Shown here piece after piece: positions 1 to 8,410 of a stretch of 64,000 nt of DNA; positions within the stretch are counted from its first letter, which is position 1; each line of letters begins with the position of its first letter. The stretch is from Amycolatopsis arida (GTDB lineage Bacteria > Actinomycetota > Actinomycetes > Mycobacteriales > Pseudonocardiaceae). The notes beneath the pieces are model-generated. The model saw only the letters and a list, made by a program, of their open reading frames with translations. It was not told where the DNA came from and did no database searches. A program made the position numbers and the translations under genes. The stretch is from positions 62,001-126,000 of the forward strand of contig NZ_FOWW01000005.1 of NCBI RefSeq assembly GCF_900115565.1, read 5' to 3'.

Positions 1-1936
1 TCCTGGCGAGGTCTCCCTCGGCGAGCCCGGCCCGCGCCGCGGTGTCCGGATGCACCTCCACATAGGACTCGGGGACCGCGTCGACGAGCTCGGCCACGTT
101 GCGGGTCTGCGCCCCGGACTGGTAGTGCTGCAACACCCGCCCGGTGGTGGCGTACAGCGGGAAGTCGGGGTCGGGCGACTCGGCCGGCCCGGTGTGGTCG
201 ACCGGCACGAACCGCGCCCGGCCGTCCGGGTGGGCGAACCGGTCCAGGAACATCCGCGGGCTGCCAGGGTGGTCCTCGGCCGGCACCGGCCAGTACAGCG
301 CCTCACCGGCGCGCAGGCGGTCGTAGCTGACGCCGGAGTAGTCGGCGGGGCCACCGCGCGAGGCGGCGCGGAGCTCGGTGAACACCGTCTCCGGGTCGGT
401 CGGGAAGTCGGTGGCCGACCGGTCGAGCCGGGTGGCCAGCCCGGCCAGCACGTCCAGGTCGCTGCGCACGCCCTCCGGCGGGTTCACGGCGCGGCGGCGC
501 AGCAGCACCCTGCCCTCGAGGCTGGTCATCGTGCCGTCCTCCTCGGCCCACTGCGTGACCGGGAACACGACGTCGGCCAGCGCCGCGGTCTCCGACAGCA
601 CGATGTCGGCGACCACCAGCAGGTCCAGCGCGGCCAGCCGGTCGGCGACGTGCGCGGCCCGCGGCGCGGACACCACCACGTTGCTGCCGAACACCAGCAG
701 CGCGCGGGGCCCGGTGGCGGTGCCGAGCGCGTCGAGCAACTCGTAGGCCGAGCGGCCGGGGCCGGGCAGCGAGTCGGCGGGCACGCCCCAGACGTTCGCC
801 ACGTGCGCGCGGGCGGCCGGGTCGTCGATGCGCCGGTAGCCGGGGAGCTGATCGGCCTTCTGCCCGTGCTCGCGGCCGCCCTGCCCGTTGCCCTGCCCGG
901 TGAGGCAGCCGAAGCCGGAGCCGGGGGTGCCCGGCAGGCCGAGGGCGAGCGCGAGGTTGATCCACGCACTGACCGTGTTCGTGCCGTCGGCGTGCTGCTC
1001 GGTGCCGCGCGCGGTGAGCACGTAGGCGTTGCGGGCTCCGGTGAGCACGGCGGCCACCCGGCGCTGGTCGGCGGCGGCGACCCCGGTGACCCGCTCGACC
1101 CGCTCGGGCCACCATGCGGCGACCGTGCGCCACATCTCGTCGAATCCAATGGTGCGCTTGTCCACATAGGATCGATTCAGGAGACCGTCGGCCGCGGCTG
1201 CGTGCAGGATCCCCAGCGCCAGCGCGAGGTCCGTGCCGGGCGCGGGTCGTAGGTGGAGGTTGGCCTGTTCCGCCGTCGGGGTGCGCCGGGGGTCGATCAC
1301 CACCAGCCCGCCGGCCGCCCGCGCGGCGCGCAGGTGCTGGACGAACGGCGGCATGGTCTCGGCAGGGTTGGCGCCGACCAACAGCACGGCGTCGGCGTCG
1401 GCCAGGTCGGTGAGCGGGAACGGCAGGCCACGGTCGAGGCCGAACGCGCGCACGCCGGCCGCGGCGGCCGACGACATACAGAACCGGCCGTTGTAGTCGA
1501 TCTGCGAAGTGCCCAGTGCGACGCGGGCGAACTTGCCGAGCAGGTAGGCCTTCTCGTTGGTGAGCCCGCCGCCGCCGAAGACCGCGGTGGCGTCCGGGCC
1601 GGAGGTGGCGCGGATCTCCCGTAGCCGGCGCGCCACGAGGTCGAGCGCGGTGTCCCAGCTCGCCGGGCGGAGCGTGCCGGAGGCGTTCCGGACGAGCGGG
1701 GTGGTGAGCCGGGCTGGCGAGCCCAGCAGGCTGGCGGAGGTCCAGCCCTTCTGGCACAGCCCGCCGGCGTTGGTCGGGAACTCGCGCGGCGCGACCGTCG
1801 GCGCCGCGGCCGCTTCCGTGTCGTCCGCGGCGTCCGTGGCTCGGGCGGTCACCGACATCGCGCACTGCAGGGCGCAGTACGGGCAGTGGGTGGCCGCGCC
1901 ACCCGCCCGCTCGGTGCGGTCCGCGGTCAGCGTCAC
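1..1936 (-). CDS. Molybdenum nitrate reductase-type oxidoreductase, catalytic subunit (C-terminus off the window)
   Basis: About 645 codons are visible, and the reading frame runs off the left edge. The start is the GTG at 1936, chosen because GGCAGGAG lies 6-7 nt upstream. Near the N-terminus the pattern Cys18-x2-Cys21-x3-Cys25, with Cys61 in CQKG, binds a 4Fe-4S cluster. Cys153 in NGRFCMSSA is in the position of the molybdenum ligand. The last visible segment (VEVHPDTAARAGLAEGD) belongs to the dinucleotide-binding domain, so only the extreme C-terminus is missing. These features fit assimilatory nitrate reductases of the NasA/NarB type, which reduce nitrate to nitrite in the cytoplasm using a bis-MGD cofactor. 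A formate dehydrogenase-like enzyme is the main alternative, because no nirBD or transporter genes are in view to confirm nitrate use. Confidence 0.8.
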   Translation of the reverse strand, partial: MTLTADRTERAGGAATHCPYCALQCAMSVTARATDAADDTEAAAAPTVAPREFPTNAGGLCQKGWTSASLLGSPARLTTPLVRNASGTLRPASWDTALDLVARRLREIRATSGPDATAVFGGGGLTNEKAYLLGKFARVALGTSQIDYNGRFCMSSAAAAGVRAFGLDRGLPFPLTDLADADAVLLVGANPAETMPPFVQHLRAARAAGGLVVIDPRRTPTAEQANLHLRPAPGTDLALALGILHAAAADGLLNRSYVDKRTIGFDEMWRTVAAWWPERVERVTGVAAADQRRVAAVLTGARNAYVLTARGTEQHADGTNTVSAWINLALALGLPGTPGSGFGCLTGQGNGQGGREHGQKADQLPGYRRIDDPAARAHVANVWGVPADSLPGPGRSAYELLDALGTATGPRALLVFGSNVVVSAPRAAHVADRLAALDLLVVADIVLSETAALADVVFPVTQWAEEDGTMTSLEGRVLLRRRAVNPPEGVRSDLDVLAGLATRLDRSATDFPTDPETVFTELRAASRGGPADYSGVSYDRLRAGEALYWPVPAEDHPGSPRMFLDRFAHPDGRARFVPVDHTGPAESPDPDFPLYATTGRVLQHYQSGAQTRNVAELVDAVPESYVEVHPDTAARAGLAEGDLAR

Positions 1937-2070
1937 GGGTGCTCCTGCCGGTGTCGGGGATGTTCGAGGCCCGACGGTAGGCAGGTGGTGTTACCGGGAA
2001 GGGGCGGAATGTTTCAGGCATGCGACATTGCCCCGGGGTTCGACCGGTGTCGCGGTGAGATCCCGCGGGG

Positions 2071-2541
2071 TCACGCCGCCCCGAACCGCGCGGCGAGCCG
2101 GGCGTGCCGGTGCCGGAAGAGCCGGGCGACGGCGGTGCGCAGGATCGGTCCGGTGGCTGACCACCGGGGCTCGAACGTCACGCGGTCGGTGAGCCGGCAA
2201 CCGCCGGCCGTGTCCTCGATCACCCGCTCGTGCTCCCAGTGGCGGGCGGAGCGCAGGCGGGACCGTTCCAGGAACCGGCGCGGCGGGTCGAACGCCACGA
2301 GCCGGATGTCGTCGACGTCCACCGGGAGGACGCCGAAGAGCAGCAACAGACTCGGTCCCAGCGCGACCGGCGGCTCGACGTCGATGGCGGCGGTGGCTCG
2401 CAGCCGGGGCGGAATCGTCATCCGGAGCAACGGGCGGAGTTCGTCGTTGATGCCAACGAAGCCGGTGATGAAGGACCAGACGTGCTCGGCCGGCGCGGCG
2501 AGCGCGACGCTGGCGTGGACGGTACGGCGGCGCGGGCTCAC
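2071..2541 (-). CDS. SRPBCC (START-like) ligand-binding protein
   Basis: This is a 156-residue protein with the layout of the SRPBCC/polyketide-cyclase-like fold: an N-terminal beta strand (HASVALAAPAEHVWSFITGF), a mid-protein strand series, and the late segment GGCRLTDRVTFEPRW. Such proteins enclose a hydrophobic ligand, but the ligand cannot be read from the sequence. The GTG start overlaps the stop of the upstream TIGR02569 gene by 4 nt (GTGA), so the two are probably translationally coupled. No signal peptide or membrane segment is seen, so it is predicted to be cytoplasmic. The fold assignment is firmer than any function. Confidence 0.75.
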   Translation of the reverse strand: MSPRRRTVHASVALAAPAEHVWSFITGFVGINDELRPLLRMTIPPRLRATAAIDVEPPVALGPSLLLLFGVLPVDVDDIRLVAFDPPRRFLERSRLRSARHWEHERVIEDTAGGCRLTDRVTFEPRWSATGPILRTAVARLFRHRHARLAARFGAA

Positions 2542-3335
2542 ACCAGCTCGCTGACCTCACGCGCGGCGTGGCGCAACCCGTCCAGTGCGGCACGGGTGGA
2601 GCGGGGGTCCAGTGCGTGTGCCGCGAGCCGGAACAACATGGCGCGGAGCAGCAGCTGCGGCCACTCCGGCAGGTGTGCCCAGCGGCGGAGCAGCTCGCCG
2701 TCGGCACCACCCCAGGCGAGGGCATCGACGGCGGCCACGGCGGCGCCCCACTCGGCGGGGCGGAAGAACGGCACGAAATCGACCACGCCGGGAGGAGCGT
2801 CGCCGTCGAACAGGACGGTGCCGAACAGCTCGCCGTGCACCACCTGGTCGGGCACGCGGACCGGGCGGCGGGCGGCGGCGAGCACCTCGAACCAGCGGCC
2901 GCCCTTGTGCTCGTCCAGCTCGACCTCACGCTCGGCCCAGGCCACCCGGTCGGCGACCGCGGTGATGTCCTCCCTGGCGGCCAGGAACGGCGGCCGGGGC
3001 AGGTCGGCGGTGGTCTGGTGGAGCTTGACCGCGGTGAGCAGCACGTCGTCGTAGCGGTGCTCGGTCGCGCCGGACAGGTAGCGGAAGGCGGACCAGCCGC
3101 CGACCAGCCAACGCCCGTCGGTCGACTGGACCGGCCGGGCGATGCGCAGGTCCGGCACGCCGAGGGCGGCGAGGGTACGGGCGACCCACACCGCGCGGGC
3201 CCGGTCGACCACCGGTTTGAGCACGATGCCCGCGTACCGCCACGCCGAGCCGCCGGGCAGCGGCTCGGCGTCGGCCGGCGACGCCCCGAACGCGGCGCAC
3301 ACGTGGGCCGGCGGGCGCTCACGGCTGGTCGTCAC
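2538..3335 (-). CDS. TIGR02569-type phosphotransferase-like protein
   Basis: A 265-residue protein resembling the actinobacterial TIGR02569 family, which is related to aminoglycoside-phosphotransferase folds. It carries LPGGSAWRYAGIVLKPV near the N-terminus, in the place of a nucleotide-binding lobe. The segment VVHGELFGTVLFDGD sits where kinases of this fold have the catalytic HGD/HxDxxxxN loop. Here that loop reads HGELFGTVLF, so the usual catalytic Asp and Asn are not conserved and kinase activity is doubtful. From memory, the M. tuberculosis counterpart Rv3205c lies next to moeZ (Rv3206c), as here. It ends by overlapping the SRPBCC gene by 4 nt. Its role is unknown. Confidence 0.75.
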   Translation of the reverse strand: MTTSRERPPAHVCAAFGASPADAEPLPGGSAWRYAGIVLKPVVDRARAVWVARTLAALGVPDLRIARPVQSTDGRWLVGGWSAFRYLSGATEHRYDDVLLTAVKLHQTTADLPRPPFLAAREDITAVADRVAWAEREVELDEHKGGRWFEVLAAARRPVRVPDQVVHGELFGTVLFDGDAPPGVVDFVPFFRPAEWGAAVAAVDALAWGGADGELLRRWAHLPEWPQLLLRAMLFRLAAHALDPRSTRAALDGLRHAAREVSELV

Positions 3336-3512
3336 GACCGGTTACGTTACCGCGCCGGCAACGCCACGAAGCCACCTTCATGGCGCCACTCGTCTCCCCC
3401 ACCGCCCGAACGGAGACGCTGCGCGTCACTGTGCTCGTTCAACGCCTCCCCTACCGCGCGAGCTTCGCCGTTTCGCGCGCGGCGGGGCCACCGGTGGGCT
3501 TCGTGGCGGATG

Positions 3513-4691
3513 TCAGTAGGTGGGCAGGCTGGTGTCGATCTGCTTGGCCCAGGCGAGCACGCCGCCGCCGAGGTGGGTCGCGTCGCGGAAGCCGGCGTGG
3601 TGCAGCGCCGCCAGCGCCTCCGCCGACCGCCCGCCCGACTTGCAGTGCAGCACGATCGGCTTGTCCTGCGGCAGCTCGGCCAGCGCCTCACCGGACAGGA
3701 TCCGGTCCTTCGGGATCAGCTTGGCGCCCTTGATGTTGACGATCTCGTACTCGTGCGGCTCGCGAACGTCGATCAGCTCGAAGTCCTCCCCCGCGTCGAA
3801 CTTCGCCTTGAGCTCGGCCGGGGTGATCGTGTGCCCGCTCGCCGCCTGCTGGGCCTCGTCGGACACGACCCCGCAGAACTCCTCGTAGTCGATCAACTCG
3901 GTGATCCTCGGGGTGGCCGGGTCCTTGCGGATCCGCACCTCGCGGTACCTCATCTCGAGCGCGTCGTAGCTGATCAGCCGGCCCAGCAACGGCTCACCGA
4001 TGCCGGTGATGAGCTTGATCGCCTCGGTGACCATGATCGAGCCGATCGACGCGCACAGCACGCCGAGCACCCCACCCTCGGCGCACGACGGCACCATCCC
4101 GGGCGGCGGGGGCTCGGGGTAGAGGTCGCGGTAGTTCAGCCCCTTGCCGTTCGGCGCGTCCTCCCAGAACACGCTGACCTGGCCCTCGAACCGGAAGATC
4201 GAGCCCCACACGTACGGCTTGCCGAGCAACACGGCCGCGTCGTTCACCAGGTACCGCGTGGCGAAGTTGTCGGTGCCGTCCAGGATCAGGTCGTAGTCGC
4301 GGAAGACGTCGAGCGCGTTGTCCATGGTGAGCTGCTCGGTGTGCAGCCGGACGTCGACGAACGGGTTGACCTCGGCGATCGACTCCTTGGCGGAGACGGC
4401 CTTCGGCTTGCCGACGTCGGACTGCCCGTGGATCACCTGGCGCTGCAGGTTCGACTCGTCGACCACGTCGAAGTCGATCACCCCGAGGGTGCCCACCCCG
4501 GCGGCGGCGAGGTAGAGCAGCGCCGGGCTGCCGAGCCCACCCGCGCCGATGACCAGGACCTTGGCGTTCTTGAGTCGCTTCTGCCCCTCCATCCCGACAT
4601 CCGGGATGATCAGGTGCCGGCTGTACCGGGCCACCTCCTCCTTGGAGAGCTCGGCGGCCGGCTCGACCAGCGGCGGCAGCGTGCCTGACAT
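3513..4691 (-). CDS. moeZ: MoeZ: ThiF/E1-like adenylyltransferase with C-terminal rhodanese domain
   Basis: 392 residues, the size of mycobacterial MoeZ. The N-terminal ThiF/E1-like domain has the ATP-binding loop GAGGLGSP (about residues 49-56) and DGTDNF. The C-terminal rhodanese domain carries the persulfide cysteine Cys350 in LHCKSGGRSAEAL. In known relatives the enzyme adenylates the C-terminal glycine of small sulfur-carrier proteins (MoaD, CysO and similar) and then transfers sulfur to give the thiocarboxylate. That serves molybdopterin, cysteine and thio-metabolite synthesis. The paired zinc-binding CxxC motifs of E. coli MoeB are absent, as is normal for MoeZ. The ATG at 4691 was chosen over longer starts because GGAGG lies 5 nt upstream. 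The nearby molybdoenzyme gene fits a role in cofactor supply. Confidence 0.95.
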   Translation of the reverse strand: MSGTLPPLVEPAAELSKEEVARYSRHLIIPDVGMEGQKRLKNAKVLVIGAGGLGSPALLYLAAAGVGTLGVIDFDVVDESNLQRQVIHGQSDVGKPKAVSAKESIAEVNPFVDVRLHTEQLTMDNALDVFRDYDLILDGTDNFATRYLVNDAAVLLGKPYVWGSIFRFEGQVSVFWEDAPNGKGLNYRDLYPEPPPPGMVPSCAEGGVLGVLCASIGSIMVTEAIKLITGIGEPLLGRLISYDALEMRYREVRIRKDPATPRITELIDYEEFCGVVSDEAQQAASGHTITPAELKAKFDAGEDFELIDVREPHEYEIVNIKGAKLIPKDRILSGEALAELPQDKPIVLHCKSGGRSAEALAALHHAGFRDATHLGGGVLAWAKQIDTSLPTY

Positions 4692-4804
4692 CGGTCCTCC
4701 ATCTCGCGACGCTCGCGACGGGTGCGTTGGCGGCTTCCAGTATCCACAACACCCCCAGGCGCGCGGACCTTCCCTGTCCCACCTGCTGGACACCACGAAC
4801 TACC

Positions 4805-4872
4805 GTGTCCGCGCGTCATGCGCACGTGTCGGCGCCGCAGGACGCCAACACACGTACACAGACCGCGGACAC
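4805..4872. repeat. Inverted repeat GTGTCCGCG / CGCGGACAC between DUF3152 and moeZ
   Basis: GTGTCCGCG at 4805-4813 is the exact reverse complement of CGCGGACAC at 4864-4872. The roughly 50 nt between them are rich in ACAC/GTGT. The element lies just downstream of the DUF3152 stop codon and before moeZ, so it may act as a terminator or RNA-processing hairpin. Similar GTGTCCGCG arms recur near 45.7 kb. Confidence 0.5.
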
Positions 4873-4887
4873 GCGTACAGGTTTCGG

Positions 4888-6012
4888 TCAGCGGGCTTGG
4901 GGGTTGGGCCAGGCGTTGGGCTTGCACACCTTGCCGTCGGCCGGGACGGCGCCATAGTTGCTCGGGTCGACCTTGTTCAGGTCGGCGACGTAGTCGTTGG
5001 ACACCCCGAAGCTCTGCTGCATCATCACCGGCGCCAGCGCGCCGGCCTCGGCGCACCCCTCGTGGCCCTTGCCGAGCGCGTGCCCGACCTCGTGGTTGAT
5101 GGCGTACTGGCGGTAACCGGTCAGGTCACCGCTGAACGCCAGCGCGCCGCGTACCCAGCGGGCCAGGTTGATGATCACCCGCTTCTTGCCCGAGAGGTTG
5201 CACGACGACTCGTACTTGATCTGGAAGCCGCAGTAGTCCGGGCGGTGCGCGGTGTCGGGCGTGGTGAGGCTCACCCGGAAGTCCGGCTCCGGCGCACCGG
5301 CGTCCACGCGCTGCAGCGCCACCTGCCCGCCGCCGGTCCAGCTCCGCGGGTCGGACAGGATCCCCTCGACCGAGTTGGCGAAGGCGTCGTCCCCGCCGTA
5401 GCTCGCCGGGTCGATCCCGTCCTCCACCTCCACGGTGTAGGTGTAGAGCCGGCTCCCGGTGCCGGCCTTCTCTCCCCGGCCCTCCGGCACCGGCACCACG
5501 TGCCACGTGCCCTGCCCGCTCTGCGTGTACTCGCCGCCCTCCGGCAACTCGGCCGTCGGAATCGTCAGATCCACTGGTTCCGCCGGGTTCTCCTTCACCA
5601 GCGGCGTCTCCCCGCCGGGTACCGCCGCGCCGGAGTTGGCGGTGGCGGCGCCCTCGGCGGGCGTGGGTGGCGTCGTCGCGGTCTCGAACACCACGAGGGC
5701 GGTCAGCGCCACCAGGATCGGCAGGGCGTAGATCCGCCAGCCGTACGTGGAGGCCACCCGACGCAGCCGCGACTGGCGTGGCCGCTTCCGCTCCCCCGCG
5801 GGCCGCTCCGGATCGGTCTTGGGCCGCCACGACGCCCGCAGCGGTTCGGCGGCGGTCCGCCGGGTGCCGGGCCGGTAACGGTCCTCGACGCCCCGCGAGC
5901 CTCCCGCGCGCGCGAAGGGGTCGCGGCGGGTCAGCGGGTTCTCCACCCGCTGACCATCCCCACCCACGCCGTTGGTCACGCGCTCCACGGCCCCAGGGTG
6001 CCACACGCGCAC
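4888..6012 (-). CDS. DUF3152 membrane-anchored protein with metzincin-like zinc motif
   Basis: A 374-residue protein with a basic, Pro/Arg-rich cytoplasmic N-terminus. One membrane segment follows at about residues 90-112 (YGWRIYALPILVALTALVVF), and then a large extracytoplasmic DUF3152 domain. That domain contains HEVGHALGKGH, with His307, Glu308, His311 and His317, which is the HExxHxxGxxH zinc signature of metzincin proteases. The following PVMMQQS (Met330-331) could be the Met-turn. Several cysteines (PDYCGF, SSCNLSG, HEGC, KVCK) could form disulfides outside the cell. From memory, the mycobacterial homolog is Rv3207c. Peptidase activity is inferred from the motif only. The exact start among upstream GTG/ATG codons is uncertain. 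Confidence 0.85.
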   Translation of the reverse strand: MRVWHPGAVERVTNGVGGDGQRVENPLTRRDPFARAGGSRGVEDRYRPGTRRTAAEPLRASWRPKTDPERPAGERKRPRQSRLRRVASTYGWRIYALPILVALTALVVFETATTPPTPAEGAATANSGAAVPGGETPLVKENPAEPVDLTIPTAELPEGGEYTQSGQGTWHVVPVPEGRGEKAGTGSRLYTYTVEVEDGIDPASYGGDDAFANSVEGILSDPRSWTGGGQVALQRVDAGAPEPDFRVSLTTPDTAHRPDYCGFQIKYESSCNLSGKKRVIINLARWVRGALAFSGDLTGYRQYAINHEVGHALGKGHEGCAEAGALAPVMMQQSFGVSNDYVADLNKVDPSNYGAVPADGKVCKPNAWPNPQAR

Positions 6013-6114
6013 GGTGACGGTCGGGGCAACCGGCGGGCCACCGGGCCTTTCCCCTCACCCGAACAGCGCAATCTCACCCGCTCGTGTCAACCGGCCGCAC
6101 CCGCGCCGGACCAC

Positions 6115-7125
6115 TCACCACCGGTCGGCGGCCACGCTCTCCCACATGCCCAGCACCGCCCTGGCCACGGTGACCGGCCGCTCCATCTGCGCGACGTGCC
6201 CGGTGCGCGGCAGCACGAGCAGCCGGCCGCGGGGCAGCAGCCGCGCGGTCCGCGCCGCCCGGCGCACCGAGATCACCTTGTCCTCGGTGCCCCACACCAC
6301 CAGCGTCGGCGCGCGCACCTCCGGCACGACCGCCCACAGCGACCGGCCGCCCCGCCGGCACCAGGTTCGCAGGATCGCGACCGTGCTGCGCGCCATCGCC
6401 GGGTTGGCCCACGCCAGCCCCGCCCGCGCGCCGTGCTCGGCGGCGAGTTCGTCGAGGCGGTGCGGCGGGAACGAGTCGGGGTTGGCGAAGCACAGCCGGA
6501 TGACCTGCTCGGCCCGTTCGCGCGGGCCCATCGCCGCCAGCCGCCTTCGGGCCCGCCGCCCCACGACCGGCAGGTAGGCCAGTGCCATCCGGGGGTCGGA
6601 GAGCCGGCGCGGGTCGGGTCGCAGGTCGGGCACCGCCGGCGAGACGAGCGTCAGCGTGCGCACCAGGTCCGGCCGGCGGGCGGCGAGCAGCACCGCGACC
6701 GCGCCACCCATCGAGTTGCCCACGAGGTGCACCGGGCCGGCGTCCAGCCCGGCGACGAACTCGGCCAGCGTCTCGGCGTGCGCGTCGAGGCTGAAGTCGA
6801 AGTCCGGCCCCGGCTCGGACAGCCCGAACCCGGGGAGGTCCACCGCCACCCCGCCGGACCACGGGGCGAGCAGCCCGGCGAGGTCGGTCCAGTTGGTCGA
6901 CGAGCCACCGAGCCCGTGCACGTAGACGGTGGTGGCCTCGTCCGCGCCGGGGGTCCGGCGAACGTGCAGCCGCACCCCGCCGACCGACTCCTCCGCGCCG
7001 TGCCACGGCGGCCGCGTCCGGTCCAGCGGCGGCAGCGGTGTGGTCGACAGCGGCACGTGGGTCAGCGGCGGCCGGTCGCGCCCGGGGGCGCGGGTGCCGG
7101 CCGGTAGGGCGAGCATCCTGGACAT
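6115..7125 (-). CDS. Alpha/beta hydrolase
   Basis: 336 residues from the ATG at 7125. It shows the full alpha/beta-hydrolase pattern: oxyanion-hole HGLGG (70-74), nucleophile elbow GNSMGG with Ser138, acid in VVWGTEDKVI, and His in RTGHVAQME. The N-terminal 40 residues are Pro/Arg-rich and probably disordered. No signal peptide is seen. The substrate is unknown; the family includes esterases, lipases and carbon-carbon hydrolases. It diverges from the TetR gene at 7244 with 118 bp between the starts, so that regulator may control it. A start at 7116 (MLALPAG) is also possible. Confidence 0.85.
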   Translation of the reverse strand: MSRMLALPAGTRAPGRDRPPLTHVPLSTTPLPPLDRTRPPWHGAEESVGGVRLHVRRTPGADEATTVYVHGLGGSSTNWTDLAGLLAPWSGGVAVDLPGFGLSEPGPDFDFSLDAHAETLAEFVAGLDAGPVHLVGNSMGGAVAVLLAARRPDLVRTLTLVSPAVPDLRPDPRRLSDPRMALAYLPVVGRRARRRLAAMGPRERAEQVIRLCFANPDSFPPHRLDELAAEHGARAGLAWANPAMARSTVAILRTWCRRGGRSLWAVVPEVRAPTLVVWGTEDKVISVRRAARTARLLPRGRLLVLPRTGHVAQMERPVTVARAVLGMWESVAADRW

Positions 7126-7243
7126 CACCCCAGCATGCCTGACATGCCCCGGGCTTGGCGCGCCGGCTCTACCGGCGAGTAATCTCGACCCTGTTTCGCG
7201 TCGACGGTGACCCCGCCGGCGCCGGCGCCATACTGGAGGCACT

Positions 7244-7909
7244 ATGACGGAGACGGCCAGACTGCACTCGCAGGGCGGTGAGAGCGCCGGCCCGGCGCAG
7301 GTCGGGCGTGGGGTTCGGCTGCCCCGCCTCGAGCGCCGCGCCCAGCTGCTGGCGGCCGCGCAGCAGGTCTTCGCCGCCAACGGCTATCACGCGGCGGCCA
7401 TGGACGACATCGCCGAGCAGGCCGGGGTCAGCAAGCCGGTGCTCTACCAGCACTTCCCCGGCAAGCTCGACCTCTACATCGCGCTGTTGGAGAGCCACGT
7501 TGACCACCTGGTGAGCCGGGTGCAGGACGCGCTGAGCTCCACCACGGACAACAAGCAGCGGGTGCAGAACGCCGTCGGCGCCTTCTTCGACTTCGTCAAC
7601 GGTGACGTCGGCGCGTTCCGGATGGTGTTCGAGTCGGACCTGCGTGGGGAGCCGGCCGTGCAGGCCGCCGTCGACAGGGCGACCTCGGCCAGCGTGGACG
7701 CGATCACCGAGACGATCACGGCCGACGCCGGACTCGACGAGGAGAAGGCGCGGTTGCTCGCCGTCGGCCTGGTGGGGATGAGCCAGGTGAGCGCGCGGTT
7801 CTGGCTGGCCCACCACAGCTCGATGAGCCGCGAGGAGGCGGTCGCGCTGACCTCCACCCTGGCCTGGCGCGGCATCGGCGGCGGCTTCCCACTGCAGCAG
7901 CAGGGCTGA
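7244..7909 (+). CDS. TetR-family transcriptional regulator (Rv3208-like)
   Basis: 221 residues. The N-terminal helix-turn-helix (about 53-72, MDDIAEQAGVSKPVLYQHFP) follows the first helix RRAQLLAAAQQVFAANGYH. The C-terminal part (about 95-215) is the variable ligand-binding and dimerisation domain. GGAGG lies 9 nt before the ATG. From memory, the mycobacterial neighbour of moeZ and DUF3152 is the TetR gene Rv3208, which this matches in position and general sequence. It stands alone on the plus strand and is divergent from the hydrolase, the likely target being this shared intergenic region. The effector is unknown. Confidence 0.9.
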   Translation: MTETARLHSQGGESAGPAQVGRGVRLPRLERRAQLLAAAQQVFAANGYHAAAMDDIAEQAGVSKPVLYQHFPGKLDLYIALLESHVDHLVSRVQDALSSTTDNKQRVQNAVGAFFDFVNGDVGAFRMVFESDLRGEPAVQAAVDRATSASVDAITETITADAGLDEEKARLLAVGLVGMSQVSARFWLAHHSSMSREEAVALTSTLAWRGIGGGFPLQQQG

Positions 7910-8212
7910 CCAACCCCGGGGCGACCCGCGGCGTCGACGTTGCGACGGAACCGCAAGTAACCATCCCCCACCCGATCCCGGGGGCCGGCCCCACGTCCAT
8001 TTTACCGCTGGTCAGGGCGCTGGAGGGCCGCCGCGGAGAACTGTGGACAACTTCGGGGGTCGCGGCGGCGCGAATGGTCGCCTCGTGCCGAGTTTCCTCC
8101 GGTGGGGTGAAGAGCCGGCAGGGTCGCCCAGAGCCCGAGCGCGACCCGGGCCGCGGTGGCGCGGGAGTGCGGGAGTGGCGCGGGAGTGCGGGCGACGGCA
8201 GAACCCACCCGG
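7910..8212. other. Gene-free stretch between TetR and the small membrane gene
   Basis: About 300 bp lie between two convergent genes. No believable gene, RNA gene or strong terminator was recognised. The only repeat seen is a 19-bp tandem pair described separately. A TTTTA run near 8001 is an AT-rich spot in otherwise GC-rich sequence. Confidence 0.5.
8156..8193. repeat. Two tandem 19-bp copies
   Basis: The unit beginning GTGGCGCGGGAGTGCGGG occurs twice head to tail, at 8156-8174 and 8175-8193, with only the last base differing. It lies just beyond the 3' end of the small membrane gene. It is too short to assign a function. Confidence 0.7.
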
Positions 8213-8407
8213 CTACCGCCCGTCCTCGGGGTCCTCGGGGTTGTCGGCTCCCTCGCCACCGGCGGCGGAGTCGTCCTCGTCCTCCGGCGGGCGCTGCCGG
8301 CGGGCGACCGCGATCAGCACGGCGATCACCAGCACCGGGCCGGCGACGATGGCGATCTCGTCCCAGCCGCCCTGGTGCATCATCACCACGCGGGTCGCCA
8401 GCCGCAT
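8213..8407 (-). CDS. Small single-pass membrane protein, last gene of the di-iron oxygenase operon
   Basis: A 64-residue protein with one hydrophobic segment at about 17-36 (IAIVAGPVLVIAVLIAVA). A strongly acidic tail follows (PPEDEDDSAAGGEGADNPED). It begins 3 nt after the stop of the multipass membrane gene, so the two are co-transcribed. It may be an accessory subunit of that membrane protein. No family could be named with confidence. Its tight spacing and membrane segment argue that it is a real gene. Confidence 0.7.
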   Translation of the reverse strand: MRLATRVVMMHQGGWDEIAIVAGPVLVIAVLIAVARRQRPPEDEDDSAAGGEGADNPEDPEDGR

Positions 8408-8410
8408 CCC

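Noticed and set aside
4549-7107. An 852-codon plus-strand frame
   Set aside because: It is antisense to moeZ, DUF3152 and the hydrolase and lacks recognisable motifs.
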